In this document: positions 47,494-60,010 of the stretch, one piece after another
How the letters are laid out: each line of letters opens with the position of its first letter
Numbering within the stretch: position 1 is the stretch's first letter
Assembly: GCA_014898415.1 (NCBI GenBank)
Contig: RCTD01000025.1
Span: 186,001 to 250,000 of the forward strand
DNA: 64,000 bases
Direction of reading: 5' to 3'
Source: Stromatinia cepivora
Lineage: Eukaryota > Ascomycota > Leotiomycetes > Helotiales > Sclerotiniaceae
Translations under genes and position numbers: made by a program
The notes under the pieces: generated by a model
The model's input: only the letters and a program-made list of their open reading frames with translations
Databases searched by the model: none
Told to the model about the DNA's origin: nothing

Positions 47494-48315
47494 CCCGCCA
47501 TGTGGGAGAGGAAAGAAATAATCATCAAAGAAATATTACCATATTGATACGATAATTGAATTGTACAAAGTTGTACTCGATGATTTTTTTGGAGGGGAGT
47601 CAACAAAAATATATAATATATGCAGAAAAAAATTGTAAATTTTAATTTGGCGAGCTTGCTTAGTAAGTGCGCTAGCGTCTTCCTAGATCCGAATTTGAGC
47701 CCATGACAATTTCTAGGTGGATTTGATCTCTCTTGTAAAATATATATGCATTCGACATTTCGAGTAGATGTTCAAAACTATTAGTTGGGAATTGCAGTAT
47801 ATATTGACAATTGCTCCTCTTTTCAAACTTTTCACAAGACAAATTAAAGGATGCCACCACGAATTCATGACCTCTAAGGCTCGAGTTAGTTTCCAAGCTT
47901 GGATGTATGGAGAATTCAACATTTGGATACCTTAATTGTGTTCGATATTCCATTGCAATTGACAGTATCTTCTCAGGTTTTTAATTCTCTAGGAACGTTT
48001 TTTCTGCAGATGAGTGAGATGTTTGTTGACCACATAATTTATTTGTTCTCGAGCCACATTGCAGTTGACGTGTAGCTCCTCTACCTCCCAAATTTTATTC
48101 TGCGAATTTTATCAAGTCTTAAGTATACAGTTTTGAAGTTTTGAAGGTACCAGGCTTCTCAATCTGTAAGGAGCCACTGTTTTAAGATTTCAAATACAAA
48201 AACTGTCTCAAAGGAAGGCGCCTTTTGAACTTTACGATGTAAAATGGCTCAATCTAGCTTGGTCATCTTTGAACCTCCCCTTCATGGCGAAAAACATTCA
48301 ATGTAAGTAAACAAT
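47494..48315. other. Intergenic region
   Basis: Between divergent starts. A 93-codon minus-strand frame (47672-47953) has no domain. A short upstream frame at 48244-48306 ends at ATGTAAGT just before the next gene and may be a leader ORF. Confidence 0.45.
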
Positions 48316-48948
48316 ATGAAGCAGAAAATTTGTCTTCTCTCTCAAGCCACATCATTACAACACCACCAGAACATCACACAACCTTTGGGTATCTCACACG
48401 TTATTGCTTCAATCGCAACAATTGATCTTCTATCTGCCGCGGCACAGCTACATACAATGGACCGTCAAAACCTAGATAAATTCTTTTGGGGTACTGGGCG
48501 TCTATTTGGATTGTGTATAACTTTCTGTCTAGAGTATGCACGATACATGCTTCGCGAAATTTTGGAAAAGACGCCAGAAGGTCCTACACACGAACCCATA
48601 CGACGTTTGGGATTCATGCTCGCACTGCTCTCCTTTGTTTTGCAAGTATTGGGCGCGCTTGATGGTTTCACGCCAACGGTGATCAAAGTCACATGTTTTC
48701 TGGCCGAGAGATCTTCCAAGATAACTCGCCTCCTGTTATGGACTCTCCAGCCATTGTTCGTGAATTTCATTATGTACTCTTCCATGGTAATCCAACTTCT
48801 CCACTTCAACGTTCTCTTCTTCTATGTCCAGCCTGAAACTACGGGAATGATTCTGGAAGTTCTTCGCCGGTATACACCATCAGAAAGTTGCCAGGAAGTT
48901 CACGTCTACAAGGAGGCAAATGGTTCCTTTCATGCCTTTGAGATGTAG
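48316..48948 (+). CDS. Small multispan membrane protein, unknown function
   Basis: A 210-aa frame. Hydrophobic segments are around residues 55-75 (FFWGTGRLFGLCITFCL), 95-115 (LGFMLALLSFVLQVLG) and 145-172 (FVNFIMYSSMVIQLLHFNVL). The true start may be the ATG at 48316 or the internal MDRQNLDKFF at 48454, which begins a cleaner N-terminus. I tried to splice the short upstream frame ending at GTAAGT (48300) into it, but no acceptor keeps the phase. I do not recognise the family. Confidence 0.5.
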   Translation: MKQKICLLSQATSLQHHQNITQPLGISHVIASIATIDLLSAAAQLHTMDRQNLDKFFWGTGRLFGLCITFCLEYARYMLREILEKTPEGPTHEPIRRLGFMLALLSFVLQVLGALDGFTPTVIKVTCFLAERSSKITRLLLWTLQPLFVNFIMYSSMVIQLLHFNVLFFYVQPETTGMILEVLRRYTPSESCQEVHVYKEANGSFHAFEM

Positions 48949-49660
48949 CAAGGAATGGGCTCGCTACATGCGGCATTTCTTACAAGGGCCATTGAGATTT
49001 GATAGCAGCATCTGTGGATCCATTGGCTTCTCTATTGGGAGGTCAGAAAGGGGACGGAACTTGAGCAATTTCACATTGAGATATTAGTTCAAGAATGTAA
49101 GTCAGCGGACAAGCATAGGTTGAGAATCTTTGGGTATTTACTAACCTCCTCAGAATTCAATTCCAGCATGTTTCGTTCCATGCCCATCGCAGTCACAAAC
49201 TAGACACACCAAACACTCTCTAGAACAAAACAACCTCCCAAGCATCTTTTGAAGTCTCTGTGGGGAGACTTATGCATTTATTGGCCCATTATTGTTAGAC
49301 TATTCTCATACTCTTTAAAACACTTGTTAAGAGAAGGAAAAATGCCATGCCACTGGGGATATCAGCGAGTTATTTTTCTATCTTGAAGTCTTGTTTAGCG
49401 ATTCCCTTCAACAAGCACATAGCATTGATTTTTGTCATTGGCTGATACAACGGTGTATCGCGAGCGCTTACGGACTATTCGGAAGGGATGAGATGACCTC
49501 GGGCCTGATAGTATCTGTAGATAACTTTCTTTGATCATGGAATTTGATGGATACATTAATATCTTCACCACAAAGTATCTGTGGACTGACCTTCATACTT
49601 CTGGACGTATTCCAAATTTCTTTGCCCAAGCTCTAAGAGCTTACTCAAGCCTTTTTCTAA

Positions 49661-49693
<33 letters not shown>

Positions 49694-50387
49694 CCAATAG
49701 GCAAGAGGTAGTACACACGGACCATGCCAAGTGGGATGGTAACTTAGGCACTTCGGCCACCTCAGCCCACTTTCCCACCTTACAACAACTTACAATATTC
49801 AACGGAAGTTACACAACTCTACCACCACAACTCCAAATCACTTATTGTTAACGGTAAATTGATCCTTAGTATCTGAGATATATTTCAGCGAATTTTCGGG
49901 GGAAACTTCTAAGGTAAGTTGACCTTTTTGTTGTGGTAGTTTTTCACCTTTTTGGTTCATCATATGAGCGGTTCTGGATTTTAGGGGGGCGAAGTTCGCT
50001 TCATCAGCACTCACCAATCTTTCTTCATTAACCGAATGTTAAGAATTTCATCAAAGTATCATTGAGATGAAGATGAAACTGTTCACTTTAATTTTTTCAT
50101 TTGTATTATCAAGGGTCCTCCATTACACATTAGTAGCGCCTACCTTATATAACATGGCATCTAGTGCATGATATATCGGTAATGATTCATACTATGCGAC
50201 AGCAACTAACGCCAACAATAGCAACCTTGTTGTATTTTATCTCTAGCATACAACTTCAGTTCTAAGTTACCGTTGTACTCAAGTGGTATTGGTAACACGC
50301 ATTGTTATCATTGAGTTCATTCATCATCGCCGTTTGGGGTCAGTGATTAATGATTCTGAACCCATTTAGGATTCAAAGGCTACAAAT
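48949..50387. other. Intergenic region
   Basis: 1.4 kb with the compound microsatellite and no gene I can support. It contains the promoter of the triple-cluster gene. Confidence 0.5.
49660..49694. repeat. Compound (AC)n(AT)n microsatellite
   Basis: An AC run of about 20 bp continues directly into an AT run of about 16 bp. Confidence 0.95.
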
Positions 50388-53300
50388 ATGGACAACAATT
50401 CCAAGCTCAAACCATATGATGGCGCCCCGGATATCATGACCGGCAACAATCCAAGTAATCACAATGAAAGCATCTTCGGTATTCCCAATATGTTCAATAG
50501 CGCAAACTTCGCTCAAGCTAGTATACTCTCCAATGATGCCGAAAGTACCATCACCAGCCCAAATACTACCTATACAAGCATCTTTTCTGATGTCCCCAGC
50601 AGCACCAACAATAGCCCAGTCTCTGCTCAAACTAGCATTTTTTCAGGTGGTCAAAACAGCCATGTGACTAGCCCAGTTACTGCTCAGACCAGCATCTTCG
50701 GAAATGTTTCAAACAGCAAATTGACCAGCCTAACCTCAGCACAAGTCAGTGATTGTTCTAATGCACCAAAATGTACCATCACAACCGCCAATACCGTTCA
50801 GCCCACCATCCAAACCCCCGGAATTGATCCGTTTGCGCATGACTCCGAGCCAGAACCAGAACCAGAACCGGACTCGAACCCGGACATCGACCCAGACCTC
50901 GAACCTGATGATAATTCTGATTTGGAAATTATCAGTGATGTCGGTTCACGCTCAGTTAGTTCGTCCCCTGAGGCACCGGACTTTGATGCTCCAGCAGCTC
51001 CAGCACCAGAAACTCTATCTCTCTCACCGGACTATTGCTCCCCTCCCGTCTCTAAATGTAACATGCCAAGAACTTTTGCCGGATTTGGGGTCATGTTCAA
51101 CAGCACGAAACGTAGTGCTGCTATCAAAGGACAAGCGCAACGAATTGGGGCCGTAGGCGCAGACAAGGATGATAGTGGTACTTATGATCCCAGTTTAGAA
51201 GGCAAACGGCACGTTAGAAATACTAGAGCCAAGAAAAATAAAGAGAATGGTGGAGGAGAAGGAATATCGAAGACGAATGTGGGTACAAGAAGTGGGATGA
51301 AAACTAAGGAACAAGGTGCTTTTGAGTTGGTGGTTACGATTAAATTGACCAGTGAAAAGGGTTTGAAGTATTTGAGAGAAATCACACCGGGTCCGGAAGG
51401 TGATAAGAGGAATTTTCCACCAATTCATGAAGAGGATGAGGATGATTCAGAGGATGAGGATGAGGATGAGGATGATGAGATTGATTATTTAATTCATTCT
51501 ACACGGAGAAAAAAGATCAAAACTTCACATAACCGAAGGTACGTAGTGATTCACTTTACATGATGATTTTGACAAAAACAGCTAACGGTCCTAGATCCGA
51601 CGGTCTAACTCTTGAAGAATTAGACGACGGACATCCTCAGCGTCGCGGTTGCAAAACTTGTTTCGAAGCTGGAGATGACGAATGTTCACTCATTGAATAT
51701 AGTCATGAATGGCCTTGTGAGAGTTGTGAAGATGTGGGCGTTGATTGCGAACTCATCATACCACCTGAACTAAAACTTTCATGCATTCGATGCAAGGAGA
51801 AGTTGCGAAAAAGATGTTCCTATGCGGATGATGGTGGAAAAGGAGTTGAATCTTGCAAAGCATGCGAGGAAGCCAACGTCAAATGTGTTGCTGGTCCTAG
51901 AGCTGGTTCTGGCCCTTCGATGAGAAAAACTGACGTGCCTGCGGTTGCTAGTACTAAGAGAAAAGAGGGCATGAATACCAAAGCAAAGGGAATCAAGAAA
52001 GGACCAGAAAAAGCTACAGTTACCAGTTTGGCGAAACCGCAAGCTATGCCTCGAAAATATGTCTCTTGTAATCGATGCAGAGTCGAATTCAAAGGCAGAT
52101 GTTCACTCAAGCGCGAAGATGAAGGACCATGCAATCGCTGCATCAAGGCAAATGTAGCTTGCACTTTCACAATGCTACCTACCATCGCCACAACTCCAAG
52201 TAAAGAAAAAGGCAAAGGAACGGGAACAGGAAAAGATATGGCACCAGTCTCCAGAACCCCCCAAGACCTTACCCAAACCATCATTCTCGAATCTACCAAA
52301 CTCAATGACAGAGTATGGCGCACCACCCATCCTCATGCACGTCGTACCAAAGCTCAACAAAAAGCTTTAGAGCGCGCTCAATTTTCTTGTTCATCAGACT
52401 TCCAATTCCCAAACACCAACCCTATCAACCATCCAAATAATCAAATGACCCAAAGCAACACTCCATCATATATCCACAACTACCCCATTCAACAAACCAT
52501 TCCCCCAAATTTCACACTCCGCCACAAAGGTATCCGCACCATAACAATCACAACCTCTTTCTCCCACCCTCTAATCTTCAACTACAAACGCGACCCCATG
52601 TCCCTCTATCCCCCTTGCGACTTCGACACGAACCCCTTCTTCGGACTCTTCGGCTATGGTCTCCGCCTCGTTACGGTCGTTCCCTGGCCCAGCATCACGG
52701 GAGCCGGCTACGAAGAACTCGAAAACGGATGGGGAGATTCCGGCGTGGGACATGAGAATACGAGAATGTGTGTTAAGTGTACATATGCAAGAGTTAAGAT
52801 ATTAGGATGTGCAGAACATCAGTTGAGACCGATAGAGGGGCTCGATGAGCGCATGAGAGATGAGGAGATTGTGAGGGATAGTGTGGATGCTTGTGAAGAG
52901 GGGTTGAAGGAGGGGAGATGGGGGAGAGGCACGGGTGGAGAACCGGAGGTGGGGAGTAGGGCGGAACTTGTTTGGAGGGCGAAATGGTGTGCGGTTTGTC
53001 CGAGGCCGGGGGATTGGGTTTGTAAATTTGGGAGTGGTCAGGAATGGGGATGGGGAGGGCAAGGAAGGAGTCAATCGACTTCTACGCAGGGTAGTCAATC
53101 GCGGGGAAACAAGGGATGTGGTTTGATTTTTTGTGATACGTGTTATGAACTTCATGGGAAAGTTCAGAAGGGGGGGAGGAAGGGCGGAAGAGTGGTTTTG
53201 GGGAGAGTAATTCAATTGGCATGTGAGGCGAATAGAAGGGAGGATTATCCTGATGGGGTGAGGGCTGATGCGGGATTTTTGAGGGAGGATGGGGAATTGT

Positions 53301-53956
53301 TTGTTAGAACGCAGAGGGGAGGTTGTGCGGGGAATACGGGAAAGATTGGAGAGGTTGGTGGGAATGGAGGTAATTTGAGGGAAGGAATTGAAGGGAGAGG
53401 AATGGGAATGCCGAAAGGGTTCGATGATGTGGATTCGAGCGAAATGAGTTGGGCTAATTCGAATCATCTGGGCGAGAGAGATGGAAAGGGCAACGGGATC
53501 AATCGAGCGACTACCCCCTTTACTTTTCCCACTCCATCGCGTAAGAACATTACGACGACTAAGAATGGAAAAGGAAAAGAGATCAATCCGCCTCGACCAC
53601 GGCAAATTCTACACTCAGTTACAGTAAGTAGGGGAGAAGTAGTACGTAGTGAGGTAGCTAGGAAAGGAAATAGTGTTACTAGCACTAAATCTGGAGAGAT
53701 GAGTGATAAGCATGGGGATATCCAGGGGGACGTAGTTACGGGAGGAATGATGAAAGGAGGAATGGGAATGGTGGGAAAGCAGATGGTCAGGGGAAATGAG
53801 ACATTTACTCAGGCGTTTACAAATGGTTTCACAGGTGACGGGGTAAGCAGCGGACGATGGAAGGGAAAAGGGGTTGATAGGAGAGTTTATGATGAAATGG
53901 GAGAAAATGAGGTAATGCGGAGTATTGAGAGGGAAGTCATTGAATTAAGCGATTGA
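50388..53956 (+). CDS. Large protein with three tandem cysteine clusters
   Basis: Two exons, 50388-51538 and 51595-53956, with a 56-bp intron (GTACGT..CCTAG), give 1170 aa. Residues 1-380 are Ser/Thr/Asn-rich with Pro-Glu and Asp runs, ending in an acidic stretch and a basic RRKKIKTSHNRR. Residues 403-435, 447-481 and 542-573 each fit CX2CX7CX9-12CX2CX6C, close to a Zn2Cys6 binuclear cluster but with seven residues in the first gap. A second cysteine-rich zone near residues 780-930 has MCVKCTYARVKILGC, WCAVCPRPGDWVC and GCGLIFCDTC. The remainder is low-complexity, rich in Gly, Lys and Arg. Zinc binding is likely, and DNA or chromatin binding is plausible. I know of no named family with three such clusters, and the function is open. 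Confidence 0.85.
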
Positions 53957-54665
53957 TGTTGAATCATCCCCATTCATTCATCCCTACAATCTACGGAGAA
54001 GAATCATTTATCATTAATTGAACTTATGCATATAACATTACATAGCTAGCTAGATAGGTAGCTACTTGAGTAATTTTCGGAAAGTAATTTAATTCACAGC
54101 GAAAAGAAAAGATATAGGATTGGAGGATATAATTTTACTCGTATTAAATGTCATCTTTAAGATGTCTCATTTTTAATCAAAGATATCCTTTAGAAGTTAC
54201 TTACTTACTTTAACAACAAATTTTCTACTCTATTTCTATTTCTATCCCAAACATTTTCATTTTCATTCCCATCACAGAAAATAAAATCTTACTTACTATA
54301 CAATCATCTACTTTAATATATTAAGTATTAATAAAAATATGATTTCATATAATCAATTACGATTTATATTTCGAAAAGATTAAAAACAAAGTTTATATCT
54401 TTATATATTTTCCTGATTTGATTTCAAAATATAATATAATTTGAATAAATTATATCAAAATATTATCTTATAATATCTTATAATATCTATATCTATATAT
54501 TCCTTTAATATATAACATTATATAATATACATATAATATATACCCACAAATACTATAGTATCTGAAATATTTTATAAAATAATTATCCTATCCTACAGAA
54601 CTTCAACAGGGTAGCTTTTCGGCCGGGTTTACCCCGGGTTACCCCGGGTATACCCCACCCTTTGC
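53957..54665. other. Very AT-rich convergent spacer
   Basis: From about 54000 to 54600 the sequence is almost only A and T with homopolymer-like TATA stretches. It then switches abruptly to GC-rich repeats of ACCCCGGG type at 54630-54660, next to the stop of the following gene. No open frames. Confidence 0.7.
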
Positions 54666-56457
54666 CTAGCCCTGATCAGCGTACGATGGTACCGGAGGCC
54701 GAAGAAAAGGTATCAAAAACTTGATAGCAGCAGGAAGCGCAAGATAAAGTCCAGTACACAAGGTAGTAAACATCAGGATCCCCCATAGCAGATGCGTCAT
54801 CATACTTTTGACATGACTCTGAAAATGTACAGCTATTTTCTCAACTACCCATTGCGTTCCAGGCGCAAACAACAAAATGAATAGATAAACAAACAGTATC
54901 TCATAAGCAATGAACGTGAATATACTTCCTGTGAGTTCTCGTGAGATAGTGCGGTATACCCATGTATAGTGAGAGTCGGGTTCGACGAGACGATATAGAA
55001 TAAATATACCTATGGCAAGAGAAAATGTATATAAGAGAGTAAAAGCTCTTAAATACCAAGTATGACTGTGTATTGTTTGGGCTATAGCCGGGCACGGGCG
55101 AGAATGGGATGTTAGTGGGAGTTTTAGATGATTGGATGCCGGTAAAGTCGTGGTTGTGCTAATATCGGATGGTAAAGCATTGAAGGCATCTGGAATGTTT
55201 TAGATAATTTCTGTAGAAGGATGATCTCGTAACATACCAAAAAAAGTCGTAACTGGCAAGAGTAACATGCCCACTGCAACAACCTGGCCGAAACCCCATA
55301 CATTTTCCTCGGGACTGTAGAAACGATACTGGAAAAGCCGGAATGTTCCCCACGCCAATGAAAGCAGTAGCCAGGTGTACTAGCGTTACAAATAAGTATA
55401 CTAATGGATGTAGACTGATCAAGATTGCAACATACCTCCCACAAGATAGAGCTATGGACATCTTTCCATATGATGGCAAATTCATATAAAGCATATGCAA
55501 ATTTATACACTAATACCACCATCCCACGCAAGATCAGTTGCTTTCTTTGGACTGGACGGTAGTCACGCAGCTTAAACAATATTGCCTCAACAAGTTTGCT
55601 CGGTTGATCTTTTGGTGCTCGTAGGAGTGTGTGCCAAATGGTGAAGCCCTCGAAAAATAATAGTTGAATTCGAGTAATATATCCAACCACCAGAAACGAA
55701 ATGGTAACTAAAAACCATCCAGTATTGAAGTGTGCATATGGCCCATGGTTCTTAGAAATAATATTAGTGATCTCCGATTGAGGTACGACCCCAACAACGG
55801 GTTGACCTGGATGCCACAGCACTGTCCAAGAAATCTTAGGATGGTACAAACACCAAATAGGAACTGCTGTTGGTTTTCCATCCAGGGACAGTGGAATATG
55901 AATTGACTCATCGTCCCATATAAAGCTTATGGGCCACATTGCGACGATGATCATCACAATTAAGATCCCCATGAGCGTGACACGCATGATTCTAACTGGG
56001 GAGTTGAACAAACCCCACGACTTTGAAGTGCGAAGAGATGTAAGAGTGACAAGATGTGTTGCGGCTGAAAACCAAGCGAGGTTTGCAACCGTCTCCCAAT
56101 GATAAACCGAGAGCCCAAGAGGAATCTGCGTCCATCCTCCCAAAATCAAAGATATCCCTGTTATGACTTGTTGATCACTAAAAGAGGTAATGGCACTACC
56201 TAATGCAAACGACCATCTTTCAAATCGATTGGCTTTCCCGGACTTTGAAGATATGTGATCCAATATGTTTTTTATGATGCAGCAGATGGATGTTATGTAT
56301 GCTGTGGCTACAAAGCCTAGAAGAACCTATTTCATGAAATATTATGAGCAGTCTGATGATTTAAGAGAAGGTTAAGAGAACTTACACCAATACCATACAC
56401 ATCTGGATTTGGCTGCCAGTTGATTGGAGCAGTGGGATCACAATTTTCTGGACCCAT
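54666..56457 (-). CDS. Multipass membrane protein of a fungal-specific family
   Basis: Four exons, 56457-56386, 56326-55436, 55379-55238 and 55189-54666, with introns of 59, 56 and 48 bp, give 542 aa with no stop. The N-terminus MGPENCDPTAPINWQPNPDV and YGIGVLLGFVATAYI match the start of a fungal membrane family (DPDVVGIGVRIGF type). About eight to nine hydrophobic spans follow, for example VTLMGILIVMIIVAMW, GWFLVTISFLVVGY, NVWGFGQVVAVGMLLLPV and LLYTFSLAIGIFILY. No transport or enzymatic motif is visible. The junctions were set by keeping each membrane span intact. Function unknown. Confidence 0.85.
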
Positions 56458-57379
56458 TATCTTAAAGGTATCTCACTTCATTAGTGAGTTAATATAGAGG
56501 GCACGGGTATATATATAATAAAAGAATTGATATCTCCAACAAGGCATTATTTAAAGGGGCTTTTGGAAAAAGCCACAATTTTGGCCGGGCTTTCCGACCC
56601 CTAAGCTCAGGGGTAGGTCGTTCGGAAATTTATTTAATGCCTATTTGAGGATATATTTCAGAAGAACAGCAGCCGGAAGTCTATTCATCGAGGCCTGTTT
56701 GGAATTATTGGGGGTTGTTCATCAGCTATGAAGTCATGAGAAAGGTTTTGGGCCCCCAAATCACAGTCTTGATATCATTCATTCGAGGTCCGAAAATGGC
56801 ACAGGATTTTCCGCCCCCTTTGTGGCTCCTATTGAAACACGACTTGCATTTTTAATTGTGCTGTGCCCTTTGCGAAAGAAAAACCGTTTGATCCCAGGCT
56901 GTGAATTCGAGAACTTCATACACTGCCCTATTCTGTTGAAAAATGGGGCGGAGAAAACAACCAATGTACTTAGTAAAGGTATGGAATTAGGAACATAGCG
57001 TGGCTGTAACCACGACATCCGATCCTTAATCTCCCCCAAGATGTTCTGTATTCCTCAATAGCCCTGTATTGCATTGTTTGTCAAGCAGTGACCAAGGGGT
57101 AGGCCCCAAATTCTCCAATTTACTAGAGGTTGCTTGCACTTAGAAAATAATGTTATTATACTCCAAGATGACTGCAGACTGACAGAACCCTAGTCCTAAG
57201 AGGTAGGGGCATGGACGCATGCGACGTCGGCGATGACTTTTTGCACAAGTAGCTACTCTGCGACACCCGGGCCGAATCTTTTTGCCGACGTAAATATTTA
57301 TCCATCAGATCTATATGATCATTTTATCTATCGTTGCGAGGCTGGGTACTGGATTGAAGTAATAGTTTATATTCACTTT
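56458..57379. other. Intergenic region
   Basis: This contains the promoter of the 542-aa gene. A hairpin-like stretch CCGACCCCTAAGCTCAGGGG lies near 56595, and GGGGTAGG motifs recur near 57100 and 57200. An 86-codon minus frame (56779-57039) lacks a domain. Confidence 0.45.
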
Positions 57380-58096
57380 TTAGTAGGGAAGACGTGAAAC
57401 CGATGATGTATATGAGTGATCCCAGTTTGGGGGCATGTATGAAACAAGCTGGCGGTAGTTATTTGAATAAGTCTCATAAAAACTTAGATTGAAAATCGTC
57501 CCCACAGCTTTTGGAGTCAGATCTCCAGACGTCCACTCTTTTATATTTTTAAACCCCCCTAATGGACGCTCAGGATTACCTATGCCAGAGCCAAAGTCGG
57601 AGCAGTAGCCAGCCGGGTCAACCGTAGGCACGTCGATCACATTGTAGACTGACATTGGAACGGTGTTCGGCCAAAATTCAATCTCGCCTGGGAAGATTAC
57701 TTCATAAGTATCATTTGATACTGGCCACCGGTCTAGATCAGGTCGCATTGCAATTGCAGATGATGGCCCCACAAGAGAAACCAAGACGGAAGAAAGAATC
57801 AAGCTTATGGCAAATACGATGATCTTGAGATTCCGTCCACGATAGCCACGATGGACGAAGGACCAAAATGCCCGTTGAAAAAAGAAACTGAAATTCCCCA
57901 TTTGTATTCCGGCACCGAGAAACCCAAACGGGAGCCCACTCCCCCGGGCCAGAAAAAACACAACAAAATGTGAAACTATTGCCGATATAGAGATACCAAT
58001 CCATATTTCATGTATTTTGGCAGCAAATTGTAAAGCGTTAAAAAAGTTGTTTTGCCATAAATCAACCCGACAAGGCCGATCAAGGATTTTTCCCAT
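57380..58096 (-). pseudogene. Truncated multipass membrane protein
   Basis: A 238-aa frame with DLWQNNFFNALQFAAKIHEI followed by WIGISISAIVSHFVVFFLA, a short GLPFGFLGAG loop and a strong span (IIVFAISLILSSVLVSLVGP) ending in SSAIAMRPDLDRW. This is the middle of a larger Leotiomycete membrane protein as I recall it. Here the expected N-terminal exon with the first spans is absent, and the protein stops soon after the extracellular segment. No downstream exon is found before 56779. It may be an intact short gene, but a truncated copy is likelier. Confidence 0.6.
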
Positions 58097-59245
58097 TTTT
58101 TTTATTTTGGAAACAATACTCCCAACTTCTACTGATCATGGAGTTTGATTAATTGCGAGTATGCCTAGGAAAAGGAGCGGAGCCCACGATATGTACCTAG
58201 GCACCGCACACCTAGTTTCATATCACACGCCACACATGTCTTCTCGAGGCACAAAATTACCAATCACACCATAAATAGCGACTGATGGTTGACAAATCGC
58301 TGTACCAAATTGACGAGAATATTCACATTGATGTTAGGGGCCGCATGTCAATGAGAGGCGTTCTCGTCGCACACGAGCTAGAGGTTAGAAAGACCCCCAT
58401 AATTAGAGACTCCCGAGAAACCTCACGTTTCAAAGGACTGCATTTAAATTGGCATTGAAAGTAAGAGCACTGTTTCAAATTGCATACCAAAGAGATCCTC
58501 TAGTATACTAGAACTCGAGATTCTGCACGCTGGCCAATGTGCCGTGCGAAGTGACCCCATGAGCAAGCACTTTGTGAAGCACGAAAAACTAGAAACGCAG
58601 GTATAGAAACGAATGAACTAGACAAAACAATGGAAAAAAGCTACCACGAACGACATTTTCGTGGTAATGTTGAAGAAACTTAATCAGTACAGAGAAAGTG
58701 GATGTCAAAAGTCCGCGAGCGGAAATTCTCAAGTCAAGGAAGAATTCAGTCGCGCTAGTGACAGGTCGTTCCTTACTCATTCCAACTCCCCAAACCTTAT
58801 TCTATCCTCACCACAGCCGAATTGGTAGTGATGTGAATCTGAATGCCAACTTCACCAGAAGTAAAAGAATCTCAATTTGAGATACTTGAGCATTTGCAAG
58901 ATTATTCTCGCTGGCGGATGACAGAAAGATGTGCAGCATGACTCGCAGGATATGAAGCTAAGGATGATCGACGGACGCCTCCAAAATGCGAGATGCAACA
59001 AAAATCCCAAAGTTCTGATGGAGAAATCAATCTTCCAAGTGCGATATGCAACAAATGAGCGCTTGGAGCGAAACAAAATAATGATTGGCGGGGAGAAATA
59101 AGGGTACTATGAAATCTGCCTTCCTCCTGGCGGCACGAGATATTATACGAGAATTGGAAATCTTGCGGGGAAAATGTGTTCAAGTGTGAATAAATATATT
59201 GTGTTTTTTTCTCTCCCTCATCGTACGCGAGAGTTCCGTTTGATA
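58097..59245. other. Intergenic region
   Basis: No gene I can support. Antisense frames at 58850-59264 overlap what would be intronic or downstream sequence of the hydrolase relic and have no domain. Confidence 0.45.
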
Positions 59246-60010
59246 TCAATATGTTGTATGACATACCGTTCGTGCTTGCCGGCCCACAATAGCTCCAACA
59301 TAGCTCGGTTTAAGCTCGTAGAAACAAGCAACCTGAGCTTTATGAGCCTGCGATCTGGTCTTGCCAAATTTGTCCACCAAGTTCTGAAGAAACTCATTTC
59401 CTGGCTCGGGAACTCGTAGCACTTCTGTCTGTATCTGGCTGTCGTCATATTCCCTTTGCGCAACTTCAAGCATTTCACTCTGCTTCATACCCTCAACCCC
59501 TCTAAATGGTGTGCCAAAGAATACCAGTCCAGTTGTAAAGTCAAACACTCCGGGCCATTCGTCCTTATAATACTTGGCTTCAAGAAGGGTCTAAAGTACT
59601 TAGTCGTGTATTGAAAGAGACCTAGTCGAACAAACCTCCAAAACCACCAGACCACTAAATCAATGAGCTATAAATATCAATGAGCGAAGGGGGGGTTTTT
59701 ATAGAAAATTTATTTTAGCAACGGAATTCTACTAGTACCAAGCTGCTTGCTTACCTCTCTCTCGCGTTTCAAGGCTAAGAGGAACCGGTTCGCAACAGTG
59801 GAAGCCTTCTGACGGATGGCATTATCCCCGAACTACGTAGATTCATATCCATATCGTAGAATTCGTGCATTGGGGATGATGGATAGAAGCATATATTGAT
59901 CTTTAAGCCAATTGACGTATTGCGATGTTTCTGTAGTTGAGCTGATGTTCTTGCACCGGTGTCGTCGGGATGGGAGCCGATACCATGGATTGCGACAATG
60001 CTATAGCCAG
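59246..60010 (-). pseudogene. Dead alpha/beta-hydrolase of the fungal STAND/SERAC1-like type
   Basis: On the minus strand, pieces follow the order of the hydrolase: SIVAIHGIGSHPDDT (near 60000), then in the next frame NWLKDQYMLLSIIPNARI, GDNAIRQKASTVANRFLLAL, SGLVVLE, LLEAKYYKDEWPGVFDFTTG and LVFFGTPFRGVEGM, ending YVGAIVGRQART before a GTATGT donor. The lesions are a one-base loss right after DDT (W codon reduced), a TAG in EST*FGDN, and a TGA where the nucleophile motif HSLGG should be, so the catalytic serine is gone. Related domains head NACHT and other STAND proteins, but no NACHT follows here. It is non-functional. Confidence 0.8.

Noticed and set aside
47672..47953. 93-codon minus-strand frame
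   Set aside because: No domain and an AT-rich context; kept as noncoding.
48244..48315. Upstream exon joined to the 210-aa membrane protein through GTAAGT at 48300
   Set aside because: Every acceptor tried gives the wrong phase or an early stop, so the short frame is at most a leader ORF.
50860..50900. tRNA B-box-like stem GGGTTCGAGTCC on the minus strand
   Set aside because: It lies inside the Pro-Glu-Asp coding stretch of the triple-cluster gene, and no acceptor stem, D arm or A box fits around it.
52802..53605. 267-codon minus-strand frame
   Set aside because: A shadow of the Gly/Arg-rich part of the 1170-aa gene, with no domain.
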